Counted from the stretch's first letter, positions 18,244 to 27,330 are shown. The stretch is DNA of 58,555 bases from Candidatus Melainabacteria bacterium (GCA_003151275.1 PLXC01000040.1:1-58555), one strand, 5' to 3'. Program-made: numbers and translations. The notes: a model not told the origin generated them from the sequence alone.

Positions 18244-18269
18244 GTAGAAACTAGTGATAATATCATTAT
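18244..18269. repeat. 26-bp recombinase-linked repeat, copy A
   Basis: A 26-bp sequence (GTAGAAACTAGTGATA followed by ATATCATTAT) is identical to 19356-19381. It holds inverted arms TAGTGATA/TATCATTA one base apart and overlaps the stop codon of recombinase 1. It may be a binding site of the recombinase. Confidence 0.7.
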
Positions 18270-19210
18270 TTTATATATTCTCGTTCGAGTAGACTTTCTA
18301 GAGCGACCGCCTTATCTTCAGCTGACGGAAGAGTATAGCGGCGTGTCGTGTTCAAGCCTTTGTGACCGGCAATGTCGGCAACTAGGACTAGGTCGTTTTT
18401 GGCACGCACCAAATTTGTTAGGAGTGTATGGCGAAGTATATGCGCTGATAAAGCTATTCCGCAGTCATACCCGAGCTTTCGTACAATCAGATCGATACCA
18501 CCAGGGAGCAATTTCTTGCCTTGAGCATTGAGAAAAAACGATTTCGACTTGACTCGACCGATAAATTTCTCCTGTCGCTCATCAAGCCACCCTTGTAAGG
18601 CTTCACGGACCTTGGAATTGAGCGGCACTTCCCTGTATTTATCGTTTTTGCCGCTGCGAATAATCACTCGTTGCTTGCGGCCCGTTATATAAACATCGTC
18701 GTTTTCTAAAGCAGATAATTCGCCGATGCGCAGGCCGGTGTAAAGGAGAAGCGTCAAGATGGCTCGATCCTTGGCTCGACGTGTGCGCTCAATGGCTCGG
18801 AGGAGCTTCTTTTGCTCTTGCTTGCTTAGAGCTCGAGGTGCTTCATTGGGCAGGTCTTCACGGGTGACTTTGGCTGGTCCCAGAGTTAAGAAGCCATAGA
18901 AGTTGTCTACTGCAGCCAGATAGGCATTTAAGCTAGATGGTTTTAACTTGCGGGTGTGCTTCAAGTATTTCTTGAAGGCAGTGGCAATGCGGACGCGGTT
19001 CTCTCGTGTCAGTGCTTCGTCGTCGCCATCTAATTGACCTTCTCGAAACGCGAGAAACACCTGAACACGGGCTGAATAGGCTCTTTTCGCATGAATGGAT
19101 AAAGGTTGCTTGGTTAACCAATCGGTGTATGACTTTAGCTCAGTATTTTTTGTTTTGGATTTTTGCTGTTTTGTGATCACTAGAATTTCGCCAAATTTCT
19201 CTAGTGTCAT
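18266..19210 (-). CDS. Tyrosine recombinase 1 (resident copy)
   Basis: Site-specific tyrosine recombinase of about 310 aa with an N-terminal SAM-like core-binding domain (residues ~25-110) and catalytic residues Arg161 (YTGLRIGEL), His257 and Arg260 (SAHILRHTL), His283 and Tyr292 (GHKGLNTTRRYTL). It is over 90% like recombinase 2. The ATG at 19210 lies inside the transposon end (TGTCAT read backwards), so the insertion supplied this start. The product homology begins only at LVITKQ, whose GTG is the probable original start. Without the transposon, its 5' end would lie close to the palindromic site at 23106. It is outside the transposon and may be a remnant of an older related element. Confidence 0.88.
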   Translation of the reverse strand: MTLEKFGEILVITKQQKSKTKNTELKSYTDWLTKQPLSIHAKRAYSARVQVFLAFREGQLDGDDEALTRENRVRIATAFKKYLKHTRKLKPSSLNAYLAAVDNFYGFLTLGPAKVTREDLPNEAPRALSKQEQKKLLRAIERTRRAKDRAILTLLLYTGLRIGELSALENDDVYITGRKQRVIIRSGKNDKYREVPLNSKVREALQGWLDERQEKFIGRVKSKSFFLNAQGKKLLPGGIDLIVRKLGYDCGIALSAHILRHTLLTNLVRAKNDLVLVADIAGHKGLNTTRRYTLPSAEDKAVALESLLEREYIK

Positions 19211-19238
19211 TTTCAGAAGTTCTGTTCAGCAGATTTCA
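19205..19238 (+). repeat. Transposon left inverted repeat (TSD at 19200-19204)
   Basis: Starts TGTCATTTTCAGAAGTTCTG. Mismatches to the right end are only at positions 5 and 16. The outer flank is TCTAG. Confidence 0.95.
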
Positions 19239-19355
19239 GAAGTGCTGTTCAGCGACATCTTGTGTCACTTATTCAGTAACTTATTCTATGTGCCATAAAC
19301 CTCCTAATAGACCGCACTCTATCTGGTCGCCTGGCGCCTTCTCTTTTTTTGTTTC

Positions 19356-19381
19356 GTAGAAACTAGTGATAATATCATTAT
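19356..19381. repeat. 26-bp recombinase-linked repeat, copy B
   Basis: Identical to 18244-18269, 1112 bp away and just downstream of recombinase 2. The similarity of the two copies continues leftward (CCTGGCGC...CTCTTTTTT). Inside the transposon it is a candidate resolution site used by recombinase 2. Confidence 0.7.
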
Positions 19382-19392
19382 CTTGTATAAAT

Positions 19393-20334
19393 TCATTCGA
19401 GCAGACTTTCCAGTGCCACTGCCTTATCCCCAGCTGACGGAAGGGCATAGCGGCGTATCGTGTTCAAGCCTTTGTGACCGGCAATGTCGGCAACTAAGAT
19501 CAGGTCGTTTTTGGCGCGCACCAAATTTGTGAGCAGCGTGTGCCGAAGTATATGCGCCGATAAAGATATTCCGCAGTCATTGCCGAGCTTTCGTACAATC
19601 AGATCGATACCACCAGGGAGCAATTTCTTGCCTTGAGCATTGAGAAAAAACGATTTCGATTTGACTCGACCGGTAAATTTCTCCTGTCGCTCATCAAGCC
19701 ACCCTTGTAAGGCTTCACAGACCTTGGAATTGAGCGGCACCTTCCTGTATTTATCGCCTTTGCCGCTGCGAATAATTACCCGCTGCTTGCGCCCCGTTAT
19801 ATAAACATCGTCGTTTTCTAAAGCAGATAATTCGCCGATGCGCAGGCCGGTGTAAAGGAGAAGCGTCAAGATGGCTCGATCCTTGGCTCGACGTGTGCGC
19901 TCAATGGCTCGGAGGAGCTTCTTTTGCTCTTGCTTGCTTAGAGCTCGCGGTGCTTCATTGGGCAGGTCTTCACGGGTGACTTTGGCTGGTCCCAGATTTA
20001 AGAAGCCATAGAAGTTGTCTACTGCAGCCAGATAGGCATTCAAGCTAGATGGTTTTAACTTGCGGGTGTGCTTCAAGTATTTCTTGAAGGCAGTGGCAAT
20101 GCGGACGCGGTTCTCTCGTGTCAGTGCTTCGTCGTCGCCATTTAGTTGTTTTTGTCGAAAGTGGAGAAACACCTGAACACGGGCTGAATAGGCTCTTTTC
20201 GCATGAATAGATAAGGGTTGCTTGGCTAACCAAACTGTGTATGGTTTGAGATCACTATTTTTGGTTTTTGATTTTGGTTGTTTTGTTATCACTAGAATTC
20301 GCCGAATTTTGATACATGTTATTTTCACTATCAA
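19393..20334 (-). CDS. Tyrosine recombinase 2 (transposon-borne)
   Basis: 313-codon frame with the same catalytic Arg, His-x-x-Arg, His and Tyr (TGLRIGEL, SAHILRHTL, GHKGLNTIRRYAL) as recombinase 1. The frame opens with a TTG overlapping the tniB stop; a GTG at 20328, or the conserved GTG of LVITKQ, are alternatives, and translation is probably coupled to tniB. By position it replaces the serine resolvase TniR and probably resolves cointegrates, as TnpI does in some Tn3-family elements (inference). It ends a few codons earlier than recombinase 1. Confidence 0.9.
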   Translation of the reverse strand: MIVKITCIKIRRILVITKQPKSKTKNSDLKPYTVWLAKQPLSIHAKRAYSARVQVFLHFRQKQLNGDDEALTRENRVRIATAFKKYLKHTRKLKPSSLNAYLAAVDNFYGFLNLGPAKVTREDLPNEAPRALSKQEQKKLLRAIERTRRAKDRAILTLLLYTGLRIGELSALENDDVYITGRKQRVIIRSGKGDKYRKVPLNSKVCEALQGWLDERQEKFTGRVKSKSFFLNAQGKKLLPGGIDLIVRKLGNDCGISLSAHILRHTLLTNLVRAKNDLILVADIAGHKGLNTIRRYALPSAGDKAVALESLLE

Positions 20335-21254
20335 CCAATTTGGAGTTCGCGTTCAAATGCTTTACGTCGCTCGGTCGGGGATTGATACAGAGTAAGCCCA
20401 AAAACTTTCGCACTCATTCGTTCTTCGCCGGTTTTGATCGCCGTTATGGCTGCCGTCGACAAAAAGGTTGCAATCTCCCCGATGGTCCCCTCGGTGCGAG
20501 CCAGAATGTGTCTCGCCATTTCTGGAGTTCCTATGTCCGATGGACGACGAAGAGGCAACACTGCTTCAAAGCTTGCCAACAATGAAAATAAATCATTCCC
20601 TTCCTTCCACCGAGGAATTGAGACCGGTTCGAATCGGTTCTCCAATTGATCGTCGAGTCTTATTGCCAAATACGCATCTGTAGTGCCAATGCCAACTATC
20701 GGTATGCGAAGTTCGTTGCCAAGAAAGCGTAACGTATTCAAAAACTCGCGTCTGACATCGGTTTGGCCTGCAAGCACATTGTGCAATTCATCTATGACAA
20801 GCATTTTTGCTTTCACCAAACGCAATCTGTTCAATGCAGTCTGCTCCAACTCAGCCGTCCGGGTTACCCGAACTATTGCTCCAGTACTCTTCATGACCAT
20901 TGAATAGAATCGGGCTGGAGACGGATCTGGTGGCATTTGTAGAACGACAAGTGGCACGCGAAGATCATCGAAAGCATCGAGAGGATTTTCAATCTCTATA
21001 GCGGGATACCTGCGCCGAAACTTCTCTATGATCATTGATTTGCCATTGTTTGTCGGCCCGACAATCAAGAGATTTGGCATCCGTTGCCTGGTCGGACACC
21101 TTACAAGTTCCTCGAGCCGAGACAATGCTTTTTTCGCAACAGGATAGCCGATCCACTTAACTGCCTGGATTTGCTTGATTCTGTCTTTGTCGGACAGCAC
21201 TGCAACAGCTTTGCATTCCTTTGTTAAATGCGATAAATCATGCTTCTTTCCCAA
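20331..21254 (-). CDS. tniB: TniB-like transposition ATPase
   Basis: AAA-type ATPase of the TniB/TnsC group, which forms the target complex and activates the DDE transposase. Walker A is GPTNNGKS (residues 66-73) and Walker B MLVIDE (151-156) followed by LHN; an IGIGTTDAY sensor region follows. The length (307 aa) is normal. TTG start 3 bp after tniA, with GAGGAG at the end of tniA as ribosome site. Lies between tniA and the recombinase in one operon. Confidence 0.92.
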   Translation of the reverse strand: MGKKHDLSHLTKECKAVAVLSDKDRIKQIQAVKWIGYPVAKKALSRLEELVRCPTRQRMPNLLIVGPTNNGKSMIIEKFRRRYPAIEIENPLDAFDDLRVPLVVLQMPPDPSPARFYSMVMKSTGAIVRVTRTAELEQTALNRLRLVKAKMLVIDELHNVLAGQTDVRREFLNTLRFLGNELRIPIVGIGTTDAYLAIRLDDQLENRFEPVSIPRWKEGNDLFSLLASFEAVLPLRRPSDIGTPEMARHILARTEGTIGEIATFLSTAAITAIKTGEERMSAKVFGLTLYQSPTERRKAFERELQIG

Positions 21255-21257
21255 GTG

Positions 21258-22892
21258 TCACCACTCCTCAATCTCATCGAACGGCTTTGCTTTTGCTCTT
21301 CTGTAAATCTGTGCCGGTGCGACGTTCTTATGCTCTATCTGCTGAGCAAGATGACTACGGCGTGCCTTGTCTCTTCTGGCCTGCTTAGTTTCCTTTTCCG
21401 CACCATCGACAATGGCACGCATTTTCAGAATCATCCGGAAGATAGCAACTTCATCTACTTCTGCTCTCCCGCTTTTTCTTAGTATCTCTACTGCTTTTCG
21501 ATGCTCCCAAAGAGTCACCGATGGATTTGAAATGCACCGATACGGCAACTCAAGATATTGATTGCTTAGGGGATCCAAGGCCCATACGCAGCTTATATCA
21601 CGAGGGTCACGGCGAATAATAAATTGTCCCAATTTATCCCGCCTTGCAATCCACGGTTTGAGCGTATCCGCATAGTATGAGATGTGGTCAATCATAAACC
21701 CAGTTCGTCCGATCCTCCTTTTGATAACCGGCAAAAAGTCGATCAAGAAAGCTTTTTCGTCTCGAACGAAAGCAATATTTTCGAGGGAAACATTTTTTCT
21801 CCAGAAACTGGCTGGAGGCATCTTCAGCGTTTTATGAATGTTTTTGTGATAGCCGGCGACCGTCAAAACAAGCCATTTTTCCAGCTCCTGCAGAGTTAAC
21901 ACAGCGTTGCCTTCGGAGTCATACTTGCCCCGCTCTCGAATGTTGGAGAATGTCGTTCCCGGCAATTCGTGCGACATTTTCATTGCTGTTCCGATCACGC
22001 GTTCAATAATCCCGCCAAAATGCGGTTGTTTCTTTGGACGAAAATCTTGTTTGATCCCGTGCTGCTCACATCCTCGTTCAAGTGCCTCGCTATGAAACTC
22101 TCGCCCGTTATCTGTATGGATAGATTTGGGCTTACCAAACATTGGCCATTCGATGTCTTGAAGTCCGAGGCGTAGCAAGTAACCCTCTTTTTTGCAGACC
22201 GTATGCGCAAGGCAGAGGCCAACAGAAGTCGCCGAAGGTGCTTCGAGCGTTACTAGCATCCCGACAATACAGCGTGTAAAAACATCGATAGCTAACGTCA
22301 ATGTCGGACGTCCGATTGACTGTCGAGAACTCTCATCTACAACGATGACATCAACAGGAGAATGGTCCATCTGTACGATGCTCAAAGGAGCCTCAGCGGC
22401 CGGAGTCTCTCCAATTACAGGATTGAGCCTCTTTGTCGCGTCATATCCTTCCCTACTGTAAGTGACTCTTTTGGGATCGAGCTTTCCGATTCGGGCTTCA
22501 ACCGTATTACGGGCGGGCGCCTGATATCCAAGCTGGACACAGCGGATCCTTATTTCTCGAACAATTGCGGCAATTGAACGTCTCTGTCGACTCAGGTAAA
22601 ACGATTCAATGACATCACCGACAATACCTTCCACTTCGACTTGTATTCTCGGTTTTCCTTTACCTCCGGACGATGTCCTCGGAGCCAAGTCAGTTAAAAG
22701 CCCATCGCCACTTCTGCATCTGGCAATGAGCTTATAAACGGCTCTTGTTGAAACGCCCAGCCTCTTTGCTGCTGTCTCCGCTTCACTCCGAGTTACGATT
22801 TGCTGACTTGCGAGCGGTACAATTATCGCTGCTCTATGCTTTGCCTTTGCCCATGCCCTTTCCGAGAGCGTTAGCAATCCTTCTTCGCGCAA
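21258..22892 (-). CDS. tniA: TniA-like DDE transposase
   Basis: Transposase of the TniA/TnsB (Mu-like) family with an rve core. An N-terminal helix-turn-helix region (TRSEAETAAKRLGVSTRAVYKLIARC) is followed by the catalytic triad Asp176 (IVQMDHSPVD), Asp261 (IHTDNGREF) and Glu297 (FGGIIERVIG), then a Mu-type C-terminal beta barrel (GRTGFMIDHISYYADTLKPW). 544 aa, typical. The start is a TTG with a weak ribosome site; a nearby internal TTG is possible. It is the first gene inside the right end, about 160 bp from it. Confidence 0.93.
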   Translation of the reverse strand: MREEGLLTLSERAWAKAKHRAAIIVPLASQQIVTRSEAETAAKRLGVSTRAVYKLIARCRSGDGLLTDLAPRTSSGGKGKPRIQVEVEGIVGDVIESFYLSRQRRSIAAIVREIRIRCVQLGYQAPARNTVEARIGKLDPKRVTYSREGYDATKRLNPVIGETPAAEAPLSIVQMDHSPVDVIVVDESSRQSIGRPTLTLAIDVFTRCIVGMLVTLEAPSATSVGLCLAHTVCKKEGYLLRLGLQDIEWPMFGKPKSIHTDNGREFHSEALERGCEQHGIKQDFRPKKQPHFGGIIERVIGTAMKMSHELPGTTFSNIRERGKYDSEGNAVLTLQELEKWLVLTVAGYHKNIHKTLKMPPASFWRKNVSLENIAFVRDEKAFLIDFLPVIKRRIGRTGFMIDHISYYADTLKPWIARRDKLGQFIIRRDPRDISCVWALDPLSNQYLELPYRCISNPSVTLWEHRKAVEILRKSGRAEVDEVAIFRMILKMRAIVDGAEKETKQARRDKARRSHLAQQIEHKNVAPAQIYRRAKAKPFDEIEEW

Positions 22893-23020
22893 TAGATGCC
22901 AATCTTTCTAGACTCTCCTAAGTAAATCTAGTGAACACGACTATTGAAAAACTGTCAAGAAAAATCTTCTGCGAAACGCTCTTGTGGACTAGGTTCTGAT
23001 AATTTGCTGAACAGGACTAA

Positions 23021-23054
23021 TGAAATCTGCTGAACAGATCTTCTGAAAACGACA
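23021..23054 (-). repeat. Transposon right inverted repeat (TSD at 23055-23059)
   Basis: The complement starts TGTCGTTTTCAGAAGATCTG. A second binding unit lies at about 23001-23020 (TTTGCTGAACAGGACTAA). The outer flank is TCTAG. The 22893-23020 stretch between tniA and this end holds no gene. Confidence 0.95.
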
Positions 23055-23105
23055 TCTAGCGATTATACGGCGTTCTAAAAACCATGATCATTAGTTTTTT
23101 GCTTC

Positions 23106-23139
23106 AAAACTAGTGATAAGGGATAGTATCATTACTTCT
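23106..23139. repeat. Candidate tyrosine-recombinase core site
   Basis: AAAACTAGTGATA (23106-23118) and the inverse of TATCATTACTTCT (23127-23139) match at 10 of 13 positions around an 8-bp centre AGGGATAG, the layout of a tyrosine-recombinase core site. The arms match those of the 26-bp repeats at 18244 and 19356, where the centre is only 1 bp. Confidence 0.55.
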
Positions 23140-23224
23140 TAAGCCTTCATCAGAGCATCGTGAAATGTGTGATTGGAACAGAGGCGCCGCAGTATAATCT
23201 ACAGCAGTTACTAGGAGAAATCGC

Positions 23225-23917
23225 ATGGACCCAGTCATAGACTACCCTGAGCTGATTGACCGTTTGACTTCGGCATTTCAATACCGCTACCAAGAAGGAA
23301 CGTCCGGACGCTGTAGATTTACCGGCCTGATTTTTGCTCGTCCGCTGTCTCACTTAGCAAAATCAGAAATTATTCCTCAAATAGCAGATTGGCATTGTCG
23401 CTCAGGCGATCACATCGATTTTTTCTTCGCTGGATATACGTATCCACACCCTCCAATAGAAGGCTATGAACCTGTTCCTGTTCTCGGACAACAAGATTGG
23501 TTATATAATCCCCAAAAATTCAACGCTTTCAGGCAAGATATCGAGTCGAAAACCACATGGAAATACAGTGGAGCTTGTGATCTTCTTTTGACTAATACAT
23601 TTTTTGATACAACAGAAAATAGAGCCGCTATCGATTTTTCTTCCATGGTGCTTTGTCAATTAGACAAGATGCTCGAAGATAAAGCAATTTCCAGCGTTGA
23701 AACTTTTTTTGAGACTGTTTTTCGTTTTGCAGAATCAAGCACAGATCTAGATCCCTGTTGGGGATTTAGCGATACTCAAGGCTGGAAGATTGGTATTTCT
23801 TCTATCAAACGCGCACTTCTATCCTTGTTGCCGAAAGGAATTTCAGAAGATTATTTGAAAGCAGAGCATTATGTCGTCCGAGATGTTGGGCTAAAAAAAC
23901 AATCACTGAATGTCTGA
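23225..23917 (+). CDS. Hypothetical protein (230 aa)
   Basis: A well-formed gene: AGGAG stands 7 nt before the ATG. The product is soluble with a mixed alpha/beta pattern (RFTGLIFARPLSHLAKSEIIPQIADWH, SGDHIDFFFAGYTYPHP). I do not recognise a family and see no catalytic motif. It is convergent with the DUF1257 gene, 2 bp apart, and lies just outside the transposon region. Confidence 0.75.
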   Translation: MDPVIDYPELIDRLTSAFQYRYQEGTSGRCRFTGLIFARPLSHLAKSEIIPQIADWHCRSGDHIDFFFAGYTYPHPPIEGYEPVPVLGQQDWLYNPQKFNAFRQDIESKTTWKYSGACDLLLTNTFFDTTENRAAIDFSSMVLCQLDKMLEDKAISSVETFFETVFRFAESSTDLDPCWGFSDTQGWKIGISSIKRALLSLLPKGISEDYLKAEHYVVRDVGLKKQSLNV

Positions 23918-23919
23918 TG

Positions 23920-24327
23920 CTAGCTTCTACGTAAGACCAAATGCACTTTTTTCGTCACCGGATCAATCTGCTTATCGGCAACAGAAAATCCTTGCGATGC
24001 TAGTTTACTGACGACTGCATGTTCAGCGTATCCCTGACATACTTTTCCTATCCAGTCGCTGCCAAGCAACTGCTGATCGTATTCTGAAACTATCGCTTCG
24101 TAAGTGCCTTGAGGGGTTAATTTGAAGCCGATGTCGTTGCTGACCTCGCTGATATATTTGCGCCGAATGATAACTTCGGCTTCTTCTGGACGGCGATCGC
24201 CTTTGTAGCCATAAAGAAATTGTGCTGTTGCGTTGTCTTCAATGTCGGTATAGCCAAGGTCGCAGAGAGCCTTCAGCAGCGAATCCTTGTCAACGATTTG
24301 TGTTTCGATTTTACTGTAATGACTCAT
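23920..24327 (-). CDS. DUF1257/Ycf35 family protein
   Basis: 135 aa beginning [26 protein letters not shown], the hallmark of Ycf35/DUF1257 proteins found in cyanobacteria, plastids and scattered bacteria. Biochemical role not established. It overlaps the end of the Ycf46-like gene by 4 bp and ends the operon DUF2997, radical SAM, Ycf46, DUF1257, a combination seen repeatedly in other genomes, so the proteins probably act together. Confidence 0.85.
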   Translation of the reverse strand: MSHYSKIETQIVDKDSLLKALCDLGYTDIEDNATAQFLYGYKGDRRPEEAEVIIRRKYISEVSNDIGFKLTPQGTYEAIVSEYDQQLLGSDWIGKVCQGYAEHAVVSKLASQGFSVADKQIDPVTKKVHLVLRRS

Positions 24328-25964
24328 TTCTTTTGACCTGCGGAAGTCTCTTCGTCTTCATCCTCACCACCCATGATGTCCAATTTTTCCATATGAACAG
24401 CTTTGGATAGAGCTTGTTTTTTGTCGGAAAACGACGCAGAAATCGCTCGCCCTTCACGCAACCATGCCCGAAGTTTGCCAACTTGCTCACGCTGCGACTC
24501 AGCCAGCGGAATCATCTTCTTTAGCGATTTGACAATGTCGTCGGTGACCATCGGTCTTTGACCGTCATAGAACGCACCATAGAGTGCATCGATGATTGTG
24601 TTTTCTATTTCTGCTCCAACAAAGAATTCAGATTCCTTAGCAAGTAGGTCGAGGTCATAGGCATGAACAGGACGCTTCACCTTGTGCAGTTGCACATTGA
24701 AAATCTGTTTGCGCTCTTCCTCTGTCGGTAAGTCGAGAAAGAAGACTTCGTCGAAACGCCCTTTACGCAATAGTTCCGGAGGCAGACTGGCAATATTGTT
24801 AGCGGTTGCAACAACAAACACAGGTGCTGTTTTGTCTTGCATCCAGGTAAGAATCGAGCCGAAAACACGCGAGCTCGTGCCGCCATCAAGACCGCCCTGG
24901 GCGAATGCCTTTTCTATTTCATCAATCCAGAGAATGCAGGGCGCCACGGTTTCAGCCACAGCCAATGCTCTGCGCGTTCGTTCCTCCGATTCGCCGACAA
25001 TGCCCCCGAACAGTGCTCCAGTATCCATTTTCAAAAGCGGCAATCTCCAGATGGCTCCGATCGCTTTGGCGGTCAAGCTCTTTCCGGTACCAGGAATTCC
25101 GATGAGAGCCACTCCCTTGGGTGGCGGCAACTGGTAAAGACGCGCTTCTTCTGAAAAGGCGCCCTGTCGGATAGCCAGCCACTCTTTTAGTTGTTCTAGA
25201 CCACCGATGTCATCCATCGTTTCACTCACTGGAAAGAATTCGAGTGCTTCGCTTTGACGAATCACCTGACGCTTTTCTTCCGTGATCATCTTGATGTGTG
25301 ATTCGTTAATCCGCCCTTTTGAAACAACTGCTGCTTTTGTCAAAACTCGCTTGGCGTGCTGGCTCGTAAGTCCGAGGGTGGCTTGCAGAAAACGCTTTCG
25401 TTGTTCGTCATCCAGATCGATTTTTATGTCTACGGTCTTGCTGAGATTTTCTAAAATCTCGTTCAACTCCTCTTCTCGTGGCATTGGCAAATCAATAACA
25501 CCGACATCGTCTTTCAATTCGTCAGGAATTCGTTTCCCAGGATTCGTGATGACAATGCACTTGCCTCGCGGTTCGAGCTTTTGAGCAAGATTCCTTAATT
25601 TGCGTTTTACGATTGGCTGTTCCCAGAACTCGTGAAAATCTTTCAGTACAAATACAGCTGAGCCCTGGTATTTATCAATGACTTGAAGAGCGTTAACGGG
25701 ATCCGGTTTCGGCGATATGCCCTCTGAGGTGAAATTATTCTCGGCTGATTCTGGAAATACTTGTTTGAATCCATCGGCTAAATCCCAGGAAGCAAGCACT
25801 CTTCCACGACCAAGTTTTTTGTCTCGTGGATCTTTGTCGAGCTTTGTTTCGCACACTCGATTGATGATGCTTATTGCTCTTCCTTCTTCTGAAGTCATCA
25901 TCACCACTACGTTGTAGTTGGCTCTCACCATCTTTTCGATTTCTAAATCAATGTCTTTGTTCAT
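24324..25964 (-). CDS. Ycf46-like AAA ATPase
   Basis: 546 aa. The N-terminal Ycf46-type region ([24 protein letters not shown]) precedes a classical AAA+ domain: Walker [16 protein letters not shown], Walker [13 protein letters not shown], sensor [31 protein letters not shown] with the second-region arginine. Such ATPases remodel or unfold proteins; the target of Ycf46 is unknown. It overlaps both its neighbours by a few bp, so synthesis is coupled. Confidence 0.92.
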   Translation of the reverse strand: MNKDIDLEIEKMVRANYNVVVMMTSEEGRAISIINRVCETKLDKDPRDKKLGRGRVLASWDLADGFKQVFPESAENNFTSEGISPKPDPVNALQVIDKYQGSAVFVLKDFHEFWEQPIVKRKLRNLAQKLEPRGKCIVITNPGKRIPDELKDDVGVIDLPMPREEELNEILENLSKTVDIKIDLDDEQRKRFLQATLGLTSQHAKRVLTKAAVVSKGRINESHIKMITEEKRQVIRQSEALEFFPVSETMDDIGGLEQLKEWLAIRQGAFSEEARLYQLPPPKGVALIGIPGTGKSLTAKAIGAIWRLPLLKMDTGALFGGIVGESEERTRRALAVAETVAPCILWIDEIEKAFAQGGLDGGTSSRVFGSILTWMQDKTAPVFVVATANNIASLPPELLRKGRFDEVFFLDLPTEEERKQIFNVQLHKVKRPVHAYDLDLLAKESEFFVGAEIENTIIDALYGAFYDGQRPMVTDDIVKSLKKMIPLAESQREQVGKLRAWLREGRAISASFSDKKQALSKAVHMEKLDIMGGEDEDEETSAGQKK

Positions 25965-26527
25965 GCCTTCCTCAATCGAACTGGATCAACTCCGGTGAAT
26001 GCCAAATCGCCGTTCTGACTGATTATCACTTCTGAAACAGGTACTAAATTCAAATCTTCTCTGGAATAACGGTCAGAAAATAAGTGAATGGACTTGTTAG
26101 CACAACCACCAAAGGTCACTCCAACATGCGCATCTTCTACGTATCGTCCGACGATTAAAACATCAACAAGAGTCTTCAGTTGGCTGAAGCAAGGCATGCT
26201 TGCCAATTCTTCGTGACTGAAGCCTGTGAAAACAATCACTGAGAGATCCGTTTTTGCTCTGATTTGCTCAAGCAACATTATCAAGCCGTCTGGCTGCTGA
26301 AGCGGTTCGCCGCCACTTATAGTCAGTCCTTGAATGCCCTGAGCATGGCTAATCCAGGTGAAGACTTCCTCAATTTCATAGCCGTTTTCCTTAGTTGTTT
26401 CATGAGTTTCCGGATTGAAGCAGCCGGAACAATTCAAGCTGCAACCTTGCAACCAAAGGCAGCACCGTGCGCCAGGACCATTGGCAAACGTGAGAGGCAA
26501 AAAGCTGTGCACTTGAAGTTTGTCCAC
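25961..26527 (-). CDS. Radical SAM protein, NrdG-like
   Basis: The cluster motif is CSLNCSGC in WLQGCSLNCSGCFNPETH, followed by the SAM-binding TISGGEPLQQP and VIVFTGFSHEEL. Size and layout match small activating enzymes such as NrdG. No glycyl-radical enzyme is encoded nearby, so it probably serves the Ycf46/DUF2997/DUF1257 set. The frame opens upstream at 26638, but a GTG at 26527 right after the DUF2997 stop, with CACTGAGG before it, is the more likely start (188 aa). Confidence 0.85.
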   Translation of the reverse strand: MDKLQVHSFLPLTFANGPGARCCLWLQGCSLNCSGCFNPETHETTKENGYEIEEVFTWISHAQGIQGLTISGGEPLQQPDGLIMLLEQIRAKTDLSVIVFTGFSHEELASMPCFSQLKTLVDVLIVGRYVEDAHVGVTFGGCANKSIHLFSDRYSREDLNLVPVSEVIISQNGDLAFTGVDPVRLRKA

Positions 26528-26531
26528 AACC

Positions 26532-26744
26532 TCAGTGCCCCAATTTGCGCTTTTCCGCTTTAGTCTCAATCGTAGTTTCCGTTTCGTACATTTCGGAAGT
26601 AAACTCGCGCTGAACTTTGTTTCCGAGGGCTTCTTCAACGGCCTTAGTGACTTCCAGGCACTTCTCGCCTTTCACACCACACACCTGAATTTCGACTCGA
26701 CCATCCGGATGAATGACTACGTTTACTGTTTCTTCTTCGCTCAT
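26532..26744 (-). CDS. DUF2997 family small protein
   Basis: About 70 aa: VNVVIHPDGRVEIQVCGVKGEKCLEVTKAVEEALG matches the DUF2997 pattern (beta hairpin, KGxxC, helix). The long upstream extension of the frame overlaps the divergent GrpE-like gene and is not expected to be translated. The ATG at 26742-26744 has GGTGGG upstream. First gene of the operon leading to Ycf46. Confidence 0.8.
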   Translation of the reverse strand: MSEEETVNVVIHPDGRVEIQVCGVKGEKCLEVTKAVEEALGNKVQREFTSEMYETETTIETKAEKRKLGH

Positions 26745-27330
26745 GTTTAATCCCACCAGACAATCGACATGCTCGAAACGACACATCGAGTTCGCTACTT
26801 TCATTTGTCCATTAGATAGACTAAACCAATCACCAGCAATCAGACAGTCTCCGTTGAAATTACCGAAGCCTATTGATAACCTGCTTTCCCGTTTGCGGTC
26901 GCGTGGCTTGGACACAAGCCCTGCCCAGGCATTCCTGAAATCCGAACTGGAAAGTCTCAGAGAAGAACAAAAGGCTTTGGTAGAGAAAACCGCAGCCGAC
27001 ACCTACAAAAGTCTTCTTAGCGAATCTGCCAGCCCCCTCTCGCAGCTAATTTTGCAATCACAGCTCGTCCAATCGCCGAATAGTTCGCTTTCGGCTGAAG
27101 ATATCCTGGTCCACGTCAAGAGGCTGATAACAATCCTGGAGAAAAACGGACTGGAAGTAATTGGCGCTCCCGGTGAGATTTTGCCCTATGACCCGAAGCT
27201 TCACGAACCGGCAAGTCCGGACTTTAGTCCACAAATTGGAAACCCTGTGCAAATCCGATTTCCAGGTATTGGCCACCACTCCACAGTCTTGAGAAAAGCC
27301 GCCGTGGATGCAGTGCTGAGGAAGTCGTGA
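26743..27330 (+). CDS. GrpE-like nucleotide-exchange factor
   Basis: The second half matches the GrpE head: VKRLITILEKNGLEVIGAP, then GE-ILPYDPKLHEPAS (GrpE: GexFDPxxHEAV), VQIRFPGIG and VLRKAAVDAV. A helical stretch (LKSELESLREEQKALVEKTAAD) corresponds to the long GrpE helix. It overlaps the following Hsp70-like gene (TGATG), fitting a dedicated chaperone pair. The start is unsure: the ATG at 26743 overlaps the divergent DUF2997 start codon and has no clear ribosome site. Confidence 0.75.
   Translation: MFNPTRQSTCSKRHIEFATFICPLDRLNQSPAIRQSPLKLPKPIDNLLSRLRSRGLDTSPAQAFLKSELESLREEQKALVEKTAADTYKSLLSESASPLSQLILQSQLVQSPNSSLSAEDILVHVKRLITILEKNGLEVIGAPGEILPYDPKLHEPASPDFSPQIGNPVQIRFPGIGHHSTVLRKAAVDAVLRKS

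Larger units (their letters stand above)
19205..23054 (-). mobile_element. Tn402/Tn5053-family transposon with tyrosine recombinase
   Basis: The ends are 34-bp inverted repeats matching at 32 positions: 19205-19238 begins TGTCATTTTCAGAAG and 23021-23054 (complement) begins TGTCGTTTTCAGAAG. Each is followed by CTGTTCAGCAGATTTCA and a second CTGTTCAGC unit about 24 bp further in (TniA-binding repeats). The flanks are identical 5-mers TCTAG (19200-19204 and 23055-23059), the expected target duplication. The 3850-bp cargo is tniA, tniB and a tyrosine recombinase gene, all leftward. Classic family members also have tniQ and a serine resolvase; neither is present. Confidence 0.95.

Noticed and set aside
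20620..20660. tRNA-like GGTTCGAATC
   Set aside because: It lies in tniB coding sequence and has no cloverleaf around it.
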